From Aselliscus stoliczkanus (Eukaryota; Chordata; Mammalia; Chiroptera; Hipposideridae), in the NCBI GenBank assembly GCA_033961575.1, contig CM066740.1:90193117-90257116 (forward strand): DNA of 64,000 nucleotides, given 5' to 3'. Within the stretch, counting starts at the first letter, position 1, and the number at the start of each line of letters is the position of its first letter. Both the position numbers and the translations under genes were made by a program. The notes below the pieces were generated by a model. It was not told where the DNA came from. It was given only the letters and a program-made list of their open reading frames with translations, and searched no databases. This document shows positions 23,001 to 35,000 of the stretch, in pieces.

Positions 23001-26000
23001 AGCCCAACAGGCCTTCCCGCAGGCCCACCTGTGCAAAGCGTTAAGGAGAGGACCAAAGAGTCGTTCAGAGAAGAGGGACATGGCTCCAGGAGGAACAGAA
23101 TGGGATGAGGTCAGACTCAGGCTCCGAGGGCCTCACGATGGCTTCTGGGGGGTGGGCGGTGACAGGCCGGGCGCACGTGAGAGAGCTTCCGGGGGGGACG
23201 GGGACAACAGAACTCGGGGCTGCCTGCAGCTGGGCTCTGAGCCCCACACCGGCGGAGATGCTGCCGCCGCTCGGCACCAGGAGATGCCGGGAGGACATGA
23301 GGCGGCGCTGAGCCGCAGGCAGACGGGGCTTTCCGATTCCAAGCCGGCCGCCCGGGCACACGCTGGACAGCACAGGGGTCTGCAGCTCGGGGCGCGGAGG
23401 CTGTCCGGCAGCGTAGCCACCAGGACATGTGTCAGGCTCCCACCAGGCACCTCCCAGATGGCGGCCCCTCCTGAGAGGGTTCCCACCGAGGCCTCACTGC
23501 TCTCATGAACTCCCACACACCCAGGGGTGCAGAGCACTGCCGCCCGCTGCTGCCCACGAGCGATCACGGACACGCGCGGGGAGCCCACGGGGAAGGAAGC
23601 ATCAAGCCTGCGCGGCTCCTTCCTTACCGACGAGGCCTCGCGGGCCCCAAACCCTGAGGCTCGGTCCCACTTGCTGGACGCCCGCCCTCAGCCGGAAGTC
23701 TCCCCACCTGAATCCGAGACCGGGCCAGGTACACGTTGGACTTCCACTCAGTCTTCATCTTCCGGTACTGCGAGGACTTGGAGTGGACGAACTGCTTGCT
23801 GTAGGGGGCGTTCAGCTCGCCGGTGACGGTGCTCTGGAAGGACTTGGAGGTGCTGGTGCTGTTCAAGGTGTGCGGCCTGCGGGCGGCGGCAACGGGGAGG
23901 AACAAAAGGCAAACTGAAGACATCTCTGAAGGGCCCAGGGCGCACTGACGAGAGGAACGTCCATGGGAAGCCGCCTAGCAGAGCCACACGCGGGTGTGAT
24001 GTGGCCGGGCAGACACAGCCAGACAGCAGGGTTTGTAAGCAGCAGACAAATCAAGCACAAAAAAGCACTAAGACGCCTAGAAACCCTGGGCTGTACTATG
24101 TGAAGTTAAAACAAAATACCTTAACACAAACCTCTTGACATGCGCACTCATTTTGGGCTCAGCGCGGGCGCACCCTGTGGGGTTGATGGCCAGAGGGAGC
24201 TCCATGAGGGGGTTTCGGCCGTAGCGGAAGGTGTAGTTTTCACACGCCTCAACCCCCGGCAGCTGGAAAGAAGCAAATAGACCCAAAGTTCATTTATTTC
24301 ATCAAGACTACAGGCAGCAGTCATCAGGCCGGACCTGTGTTTTAGGGAAATAACTTGCCAACATTTCCAAACTGCTGGTAACAGAATGGTCTTGAGCTCA
24401 CGTGAACAGACCAGCCTGTACTCAGACGGTTCAGCGGTGAGCAGCAACCTCGGTTTCGAGGCCGAGCTCCGTAAATGCTCCCCGAAGACACAGACTGACC
24501 CCCCAGAACCACCGCACAGCCCTGTGCGCAGGCCCGTGGGACGAGGGGCTGAGGACGCCAGATTCCCAAATCTGGGGCTGAACTAATTAATTCACAATCA
24601 TCTTGTTCACTGGAGTGAATGCCAATTTTAAAACTTTATTTGGAATCTGAAACTTTAGTTAAAAGTCATTTATATAGTTTACTTTCTTGGTCGTGTCTCA
24701 CTTCTTTCACTGCGATATGAGGAGATTATCACTCCCAGTGTTCTAGGAGTTTACGTAACTTAAGGCTTACTTGTAAAATAGTTTCTATGTTAAAGGTCTT
24801 TTCGGGAATAAATTTCTCGTGAATGTATTTCTCTGTAGACGTAACAGATACATATCATTTAGGCAAGGCTCTCTACCAAAGGAAGCAACTGGGCATACTA
24901 CTCAGTGGCTTTTGGGGTTCCGTCGTGTCTCCCAAGAAAACCCATTAATGATTTATGTTTATTCTTGAAAATAATGCCTTAGAATCATGCAACTTTCCAA
25001 AAGCACTGCTTGTAGTCTCACTGGCAAATTGTAACCTTGAAAGGTTACAAAGTGGTGTCAGAGAAGAAGACCCCAGCTCTCCTGTAATCCACATATTGCC
25101 TGGTGACCGCCCACGGCCAACGGGCAGAAAGCAGTCATAAACATCCGGAGGTGCAGGAGAACTGGGAGAAGCACCGGGGAGAGGAAAGCCCTCCCCCCAC
25201 CATCTCAGGACACCCCGAGACCATGTGCAGGCCCCCTCACTTGGAGGACCCCGACTGAGTGAATGGAGCCAGAGAGCCACCGCCCCCCACTCCTAGAGAC
25301 AGGAGGTGATCTCCAGGCAACGCCACCACGTCCAGGGTGATGCACGCTGCTGCACTGACGGTCCCGGCGGTCCCACTGAGGGACTGTGATCGGCGCGCTG
25401 GGGCACTCACTGATTCTGCAATCCGAGCCACCGCAGACACCGTTAAGCCGAACAGGTCTTCTCCTTTCAAATACGCCGGGAAAAGCTGCAGCATTTCAGA
25501 TTTCTTTCTCACACTTGCCACAGGCTCCAAAATTTTATCCCAAACACCTACACATAGACAAGAAAAAAAAGTTTTCATGACAAACATGCATTTAACTCGA
25601 GAGGGAAACAGGACGCGGTATTAGAAAGAAGAGCAGAAGACGAAGCCCACACAGGGACACGCGCATCCCCAGGGCAAGCCTGAGTGGCGACCTAACAAGC
25701 CGCCTGTCCCCTGCTGACCAGCTGCCCGCAGTTGCTCCTAAGGACTATGAAATTTGGGGGAAAGAATATTACATTCAGGCAATTAAACAGTACAAGTGGA
25801 AAAGGAAATTTAAAGTACCTGAAATGTATGCAAGCACTTAATTCGTTTCCCACAGGCCACATAACAAATTAGATTTTCAAATGTCCGCTTAGTAATATCT
25901 CTAGCAATGTCTCTTTCCTCTCAGATTCAAACAAAACTGTGAAAACTCGTATTTGCATTGTAATCATCTTAAAAGCATTTTTATATGTTTTAAACAACTG

Positions 26001-29000
26001 GTAACCTTTAAAAAAAAAAAAAAAAAAAAGAATTCCCCAGTACTTTCTACATCAATAAAAATGACAATGGCAATCTGGACTTCACCCTAGGTCACAACCA
26101 AGGGTCTACTTCCCCGTCTACATCTGTTTAACCTCTGACGCCCCTGAGATACGACGGTTACAGAATACGCTTTAACACCGGAGCCTGCCTTCTAGCTGAC
26201 ACTAAGGAGGTCCCCCGAATGTGAACGACAGGCGACCTGTATCAACCAATTGTTCTATTTATTTTATCAATGTCTGAATATCTGTTCTGACCTAGAGGGG
26301 GTCTAGCAAGTGCTCAGAAAACCGTTTGGCACAGAGAGCGAGGCACGATCACACAAAGCCGTGAAGATCTGCATTTGTACATGAAAGCTCCGCACGTGCT
26401 CTTACGAACTCCGAGACAAACACGAGGAAGCAGTCGGAACTCGTGCCCGCCCCACGCGGCGTTACCTTTCGGGGACACGTCGCTGAGCACCAGGTCGTCG
26501 TGGCCCTGCTCCACCACCCGGATGACGAACAGCGGGCGCCCGGCCTTCTCCTCAATGGAGCACAGGTAGCGGCAGCGCCGGCTGGCGTGCCGCGTGCTCC
26601 AGTACAGCCGGCTGGCCTCGTAGCCCACTGGGAAGAGCGCTTTCGGGGAGTGGAAGGCCTGCATCTGCTGGGGCAGCAGCTGGCCAATGGCGTGGAAGAT
26701 GAGGCTGCCCACGCGGAAGGTGTGCTCGCGCTCCCCGCGCTGCACGATGCTGGCGATCTGCCGCACCTCGTCGCGCTGCACGTACACCCGCCTGAAGACG
26801 GCGAAGTAGCCCAGCTCCTGCTCGTGGGCCCCCTTTGGTTTGTGCATGGGACAAAGCATGGTTTTGTCCTTAAAAAACATGCATTGTGCTTTAATGGCGC
26901 AGGTAAAGTGATAAATGTTGGTGCACCGAAATCTGTGACAGCCACTGGTGGCACCCATTTTGTGACAGAAGACACATTTCATCTGCAGGCCCCTCCTCAG
27001 CGCCAGCTCCACGTTTATCAAGGCTCCAGCCTGGGTCTCATAGACCTCCGTGGACCACAGGGCACAATTCAAGTGGACCCACAGGTCCAGGTCCAGGTTG
27101 AGCAGCCGGGCCGGGCCATCCGTCACGCCATCTCCCTCCTCGTGACAGAAACAACACTTCCTGTAGTCTCTGGGCACGGGGTCAGGTTTAAGGGAAGTGC
27201 CCAGTTTCTTCAGGAACTCATCTATTTCGTCCTCACAAGGCGGCTTGAATGTCCCCTTGGGGATGACAATGTGAATGCTCCATTTCTTCCATTTCATTCC
27301 TCTCCACTTTTTATTGATTGGCCTACAGTCTTCCAATGCACCATGGACAGTTCTCAGCCGCGGCTTTAATTTGACCGTGACCTTGAGCTCGTCTGGCTTT
27401 GCCTCCACTTTGGCTGCTTCGAAAGCAGGAGGGAAAGTGATGGGAGGGGAGGCCGGAGGGCAGGCTTTCTCCTGCAGCTGCGGGAGGCAGTGCACGTCTA
27501 ACGTGGAGATGTTGGTGCTGTACTGGTGGGACGCCTTGGACGGCGTGTCTTTTACAGGCGACTGTGGCAACGAAGGAATGGGCTCCTGGGCAACAGAAAG
27601 AAACACAAAAAAGAAGAGTAACTCATAAGCTCTAAAAGCAATTCTTGTTAAAAGCAGCAGCCACGCAATAGGGTAACGGGGCAGGTGACAGGCGGGAGGC
27701 CTCAAGCCCAGCAGAAGGCAATGGCGGGAGGGGCGTGGGGGGAGGGGAGAAGCCCACGAGCTGCTGGCGTGACAGCTGTGGGTGGGCTTTGCCACAGCCC
27801 CAGACACGCTCTGCTCTCACACCTGCTGGACGCTCCGCTTTCTAACCACAATAAAGCCAGAAAAATCAACGCTGAAGGAGCTAATTTCATTCGCACAATG
27901 CAACAGTACTTTTGTTAAACCAGGTCAGAACTTCGAAACATCTTCTAGAAGCTTATCCTGTCTCTGAAATTCCTGTCGGCTCATCTTAGGCTTAATTAAC
28001 GGGCATAAAAGTGAAAGAAGGGGAAGATATCCCCTGCCAACAAACAAAATGAGCTTCTCTCCGGGGCTGCCCAGTGCCAGCTCAGCCGCGGGAAGAGCTG
28101 CGGGGACAGAGAGGTTCCAGCACTTTCTCTTTTGGTGAAAAGCATCGTGAACTAATGAGCCCCTAACAGGCCCCCCTCTTCTCATGCACCCCCGTCCACA
28201 GGTGTCTGAAAAAGACACACCTTACGTAGAATCCAGAAAGAGGCAGGAATTACACACCAACTTAAGAAACTGGGGGGAAAAAACCATTCCTTCTCTCATA
28301 TAGGCTGATACATTCTAAGCTAAAGTCTAAACTTATTTATAAGACATGTAGCTCGGATTTCATTAAACGGGCTTCTACCGCCTGTTAAAAACACGAGTGA
28401 GTCTCCAGAACATTCTTCCAGGAAAGGCACACAAGAGAAATAACCTGGAGGGATGACAGAGTTACTGCCTGAGGAAAAACCTTCCTTCAATGCAAATGAC
28501 TAAACATATATCATCCGCCAACAGACACATGAAAAGACGAGGTCCCGCATCATCAGGGAGACGCAAATCAGACCCCAGCGGGCTGCCGCCTCACACCTGT
28601 CAGGACGGCCTCACCAGTAAACCAGCCGACGGCTGGATGAAGAACAGGTGGCACAGACAGAGGGTGGAGTATTGCTCAGCCATAAAAAAGAATGAAATCT
28701 TGCCATTTGCAACAACATGGATGGACCTAGAAAGTGTCATGCTCAGTGAAATAAGTCACACAGAGAAAGACAAATACCATATGATCTCACTTATATGTGG
28801 AATCTAAGAAACAAAATAACGAAACAAACCCACATATACAGAGCACAAGCTGATGGTCACCAGGGGAGGGGTTGGGGGGCTGGGTGAGAACGCTGAAGGG
28901 ATGAAGCAGCACAAATTTCCAGACATAAAAACAATCCCGAGGATGCCAAGTACAGCACAGGGAACACCGTCAGTGTGCTGTGATAGCTCTGATGGCGCCA

Positions 29001-32000
29001 GGGGTCACTTTGTAAGTTATATAAATCTCTAATCACCATGCTGTTCACCTGGCAGTAATGTAATATTGTATGTAATTGAAAAGTAAATTTTACAGACGTT
29101 AAAAAGATACAGTTGTTCTGGAAAAACGAACAACTGCATCAATACACACTTAGACAGACCTAAATTACACAAAATCAAGTAAAGTAGATCATTTCCACCA
29201 TGGTATGAGCCAAATAATTTCTCCCCAGAATACGTGAACAGACTTAAGCTGGGTTTGTGCACAGGTTTCCCATTGGGGTAAGATCAATAAAAGCAGTATT
29301 TCATAGTTGTAATTAATATATTTGTTAACTAAAATAAAATCAAAGTTTTCAGTATTCGTGTTTTATTCAATTCTGAACTTTTAGGACATAATTAAGGCAC
29401 GTCTGTCCACTCATCGAATAAGCTCTGTAACTCGGAGCGGCCACATGTGTCGGGGCTGTCTCCCTGAGGCGCCAAGCGCAGCCCCGGGCAGCAGCCACTG
29501 TCCGCTGCTGGCGAACTGCGACTGACCTTGTTTTCTGAGTGTTTGGCTTGTGCGGTCGATGAATAAAGAATAAAGCAGTTATTACTACAAAAGACAATAT
29601 CCTTCTCCATTCTATTGGCGCTTTCCCGGAAATCCTGAAAAGCAAAGAGAGAAATGTGTGGGGATCACAACAGGGCAAAAGTGAGTGAAAACAAGATCTC
29701 TACATGGCTGGTTTTTATCTTATGTTAACGTGTCACTATGTGCGACTCAGCCACAGAGAGAGGCATCCGCGGAGCAGGGCCCCCGCTCACATTCCACCCG
29801 ACGGGAGACCCGTGGCCCTCGTCACGCCAGCCCACGCCCGCGGTGGCTGCGGGGTTTCCTGCCCCGGCACGAACCTTGCTCAGGCAGGCCAGCTCGCGGC
29901 CCGACTTCCGCACGCCGCTTCCGAGAATCACCACTTTGCAGTGGCAGCACCACCGTGTCCGCAGCGCCGCGCCCGCTCCGCCGGCGTGGCCCGCATCCGT
30001 GTAGCCAGAAAGACCTGAAGGCAAGCGGCCCGTCAGCGACCCGACTCACCTGCGACACCAGCTGCTGACGCTGTAAAACCGCCGCATCAGCTTCTTCTAA
30101 CGCGGCCCATGTCACGGGCCTTATGTTAGTCTCCGTTAATCAGTACTCTATCTTCTAGGCTAACGTGTGTGGCACCAGGGTATAAATAACGGGACACGCC
30201 TCTCGGGAACAGATGGAAGCATGGAAGGAACCCAAGCCACCGTGTCCAGTCTAAGTGCAAAGAGGGTAGGGCAAGATACTACTTTTGCTTGCGAGTGAAG
30301 AAGATACAAAAATGTTTGTGAAAAATGAAGATGTGTGTGTACAAGAGGCTTAAATATATGTGATTTGGAAAGTTCCAGAAGCCAGATACAAACGGGAGCT
30401 CCCAGGACTACAAAAGCACGAGGCCTACACAGGATACCCCGCTGCAGCGGGGCGGGAGGCGGGGCCGGAGGGGTGACAGGCAGCTGGCGGCCGCAGGGAC
30501 TGACCAGTGCGAGTCCAGAGGTGGGGGCGGGAAGCGCTGCTCTCGCAGCAGCGTAAGGAGAGGCTGGGGTGTGCAGAGGTGGGGCGGGGCCGGCATGAGG
30601 TAGGCGGGGGTCTGGGAAAGGCCCTCATTTCTTAGACACGGGGAAGGCGTAAGCACATCCAAAGGAGAAGGACCCTGAGGAAGGGGGGTGCGGAGGCAGA
30701 ATGAGTGGAGAGTGACGGTGGAGGGCACAAAAGGAAGGAACACAAGCAAAGCCTTATCTGCAGCATGTGAAGCAAGCGGCAGTGGGATGGGAGGTTTGGG
30801 GGTGCAGGGTAAGCCTGCTCAGGGGGCAAACTCTTCCTGGCTGACATTATCACATCCACCCCAAATCACACGATCGAAGACGACACCCCAGAGGTGAATT
30901 TACCGAAGCCTACACACCCACGTGTTACCTGATAGTCGTTAATAGTTCAAGTGAGATTTTAGAGAATAAGCACGACTTGATCAAGAAGGGATTTGGGGTG
31001 ACAACGTCAACGAGCTCACCATTACTGGTTGGAGGAAATGGGATGTTAGGCGGCTTCAGCCGGTAGGAGCTGGCCAGTCGGGGAGGGTTGGCAGACCCCG
31101 GTGGAGGCCCGCGGAGAAAGAAATGCTGCCGATACTCCAAAGCTGGGTTGATGCGGTGGCCACTGAGCAAACCCACGGATGGCACCTCCGGGGCACTGCT
31201 AACCTCATAGCTGTTAGGGATGCGGACATGCAGGAGGTCGGAGAATGCGGCCACGACACTGCTGATGTTCTGAAACACACGGGGGACACGGTCACCCACC
31301 CATGAGCAACGGGGAGCCCACGCGCTGCCACCAAGTCCAGCAACTTCTCAGACTCAAGTCAGGGAAACACGGCGTTTTAACGGACCAACGCCCAAATAAA
31401 GCTGCCATAAACAGCCTCGCCCAGGGGTTCCCACTCCTGTGAACTGTGTGAGCGATCACTGAACTGCTGCAGGTATCTGGGGTGGCTGCCAGCTGAAGGG
31501 CACAGCCGCAGGAGCCAGCTAAACCCCCTCCGCCTGGAGGGCTGGTCAGGAGCGAGGGCCACACGCGCTCCGTCCTGCTCCGGACAGAAGCCGGAACTGG
31601 TCTCCAAGGACGCAGCGTCACCCCACAGCTAAGCTGCTGACGACCAAAATGTCATACAGTTGGACTAGTTTGGTCGCCAATGAAATGTCTTCGGGGAATT
31701 TAAGAGTTTTTTAAAAAAGCCTCAGCAGTTACTGGTGTCTGATATAAGCAGCTACCACCTGAACGGTTGGTTATATTGCTTCTGTGAAGCTCGTATTGTT
31801 TGGATTTTTTCTTTTTTTTTTTGAGGGCAGTGTCACTGGCCCTCACATGTGGGACCGAACCGGGGCCGCTGGCGTCCCAAGCCAGCGCTTAACCACCGCG
31901 CCACTCGGCCGGCCCCAAAAGCTCGTATGCTTCATTTTCGGTGTCAAATTATCAAAAGGTTTCCCTCTAAAGAGTTCTCTAAAGCACGCGTCCTTTAATT

Positions 32001-35000
32001 AAAAAGCAAGCACTTGAACTGCATTTTGCCCTTTGCCTTGAGTTGATGCTTGCTTACAGTCCTCAAAAGCAGCCTGGGGGAGTGAGGTGACCCTTACTCC
32101 AACCCCTAGCTTTAACCTTTTGTCCTCAACGGCCCTGCTGTGCTTATTTCATTTTCATGTGAAGCCACCTGATACGTCTTGAAAAAAGGGGACATGTTCC
32201 ATCATAACATGACAAACCCATTCCATCTTTACCTCAGCAGCTGTTGGATGCAGAGTAATTGCCACAGATATAAGACCCGATCTGGGGCCATTAGGGGAAG
32301 AACCAAAAGGCGGTGTGAAAAATAAAGTGCCTGGCTCAGTTTTGATGTCATTCCGTCTAGATTCTGAACCTAGAGGAGAAAAACAAAGGGAGGGATTCCA
32401 GTGTCAGCATTGGTGAGTCAGTGGGTTTGAGAAGGGACCGAGCCGGGGGCCGCGAGAAGGGACCGCCCTGGGGGCCGCGAGAAGGGACCGCGCTGGGGGC
32501 CGTGAGAAGGGACCGCCCTGGGGGCCGTGAGAAGGGACCGCGCTGGGGGCCGCGAGAAGGGACCGCGCTGGGGGCCGCGAGAAGGGACCGAGCCGGGGTC
32601 TGCGAGAAGGGGCCGAGCCGGGGGCTGCGAGAAGGGGCCGAGCCGGGGGCTAAGAGAGGGGCCAGCGCTGGCCCTCCCCACCTGTGCCCACAGTGCTGGG
32701 CAGGATTGGTATGATGGGCGACGGGACAGGCTCTGGTGGCTCCTCCTTGACCAGTGACAAATCTGGGTATCTGCTCACTTCCACGGCAACCACACTCTCA
32801 GGAGAGGATGAGGGAACAAAGCTGTCAGGAGTGTCCCGATCACCGCCGTGGTCCTGCATTCTGAGAAGGAGAACACGACATGTCACTACCTGTGAACCCA
32901 CCACTGGGCTCTCCGGCACCATCTACCGGTGTGGCCATAAGGACCTCATGGCCAATGAGTCAGCTCAGGGGCAAACAGGAAATCTCCTGGGGAAGAACTG
33001 TAAGTGACTTAGGTGGTATGTTTTCTTGTGATCAAAGCTTCGGCGTCTGAGTTTAAAGAGCTGCCCGAGAAGGAAGCCACTCGGACTCCCATAGGGCACA
33101 GAGGTGGCGGCTTGCAGACCCCAGGCACACCGCGTGGTGCCAAGCGGCGCCCCAACAGCAGTCCGCCTTGCACAGCACCCTGTGGACGGCACGCCCAGTC
33201 TCAGGATAGCAGAAAACTCGACATTTTTCTTAACTGATGAAGGTGAACAAAAGAAGAAACTCGTCTACCCAAGAAGCCAAAGGGCACGCAGGCGATTGGG
33301 GCCGGAGGACCAATGCTCTGGGACACCCGTGGAGCTGGTGTGGCCACTCCTCCCCCGGGAGTGAGCCGCAGCGGGATGAGGAGACAGAGTCCCCGCCCGG
33401 GGGCCACCTCCCACCCCCGCAGCTCGGCACTCTGGAGTCAGACTCTGGCAACAGGGTTCGGGGGAAAGGGCCCGGATTCTAAACTGGGGCGACTTTTCCC
33501 AGCACGAAAGGGAGAGACGCAGGCCACATGGTGTCTCATCCCTCAGAGGCCAGCATCAGATTCCCCGCGGAGGGCAGGCTAGTCTGATGGTATCCCAGAG
33601 CACCGCTCTGCTGGGTCCGGCCCATCGGGTGGCGATTGCTCACTAAGGGCTCTGATTCTTCCCCCGTCACTTTCCGGGGGCTGAGGAACTGAGACGGAGC
33701 AGTGACAAGACACTGGGCAGCCCAGTCTTTAAATGCTCGTCCACAGAAGCGTTCTCTGACATGTGTGGCTCTGTCTGTTATTTCGACAAACCCACTTATC
33801 AGTAACCCAGTCACCCACATTACTAGCTTACAAAGGACAATAGTCTTGGACATACGTTGCACAGAGAGTCCCACTACCCTAACGTCTATTCGATTATTAT
33901 TATTATTAAACTTATGTCATAATAAGATTTCAAAAATTCACAAACTAATTTAAGAGTAAGAATGTTTTATAGACTTTAAACAAAAATTATTCATGTTGCC
34001 CCTTAAATGTCCTCACATGCTATTATTACAGACATTATGCTGAATACATACACGTCGACTTTTTTTTTTTTTTTGAGGGCAGTGTCACTGGCCCTCATAT
34101 GTGGGACCCGAACCGGGGCCGCTGGCTTCCCAAACCAGCGCTTTAACCACCGTGCCACTCGGCCGGCCCTAGACATTTTTAAAGATACACCGCAGTAACT
34201 GAAAACTGACTGAGAAACAGGCATCCTACCGTAACTCTTCCTGATTGTTGTGTGGTGGTGTGGGGAGGGAGGCCGGCACGTCGACCGTCTTTGGGCCTTG
34301 AGCAATCGCCCTGGCTAACAAGTCGTCTTGTGGTCTGAACGGCAGCGGGAATGGCTTAGGCCCTAGACTTTTGGTCACTGGAAAGCAACGACACAAAACG
34401 GTGAATACTTTAGTCGAAATCGCGGAGTGGGCAGAACTTGACAGTCTGACTGCCGCTCGGGCCCCAGCCGGCGAAGGCACGCCCGGCACAGTGTGAAAGT
34501 GGGAGGCCTGCCCGTCGTACCTTCATGGCTCACTAACACGCCAGCTTTCCCAGCAAGTTCTTCAGTTGTCGCAAAGCCGTTTGCCATCTTCTGACAAGCC
34601 AGCGGAGGTGGTGTAGGAGGAAGAGAGGCAGGGGGTGTTGGAGGATTACTTAAATTATTCTGCTGCAGAAGACCAAAAAATGTTCAATTATACGCTACTG
34701 AGCAAACACGCCAGGACCCTGCTAAAACTTACTGCTGTGACTGTTTAGCACAAGGAGCAAGGTTACTGAAATGCATTTGAGGTGCCTCTTCATTCCCCAA
34801 CGCACCCCGAGAAGGAACCGAGTGCACAGGCCACAGAGAGGTGGGGACACACACTGAGGAGGGGATGGCATACGCTACCCACGTGCTTGCTTTGCCCAGC
34901 GTGAGGACTTGGCTTGGAAATTAAGAAGCAAATTTACTTTCTGCCTGATTGGATTCTATACAACTTTTTGAATTTCATTTTTGTAGCCGTGAAGAACAGC

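Larger units (their letters stand above)
20022..23707 (-). other. KMT2C intron with CA repeat and two SINEs
   Basis: The intron holds a TG/CA tract at 20058-20097 and SINEs at 20378 and 21548. GC rises strongly in the last kilobase (22900-23700). No extra exon was recognised. Confidence 0.65.

Noticed and set aside
26443..27369. A 308-codon open frame on + opposite the PHD/FYRN exon
   Set aside because: It is the antisense shadow of a GC-rich KMT2C exon that has clear zinc ligands and splice borders on the minus strand.
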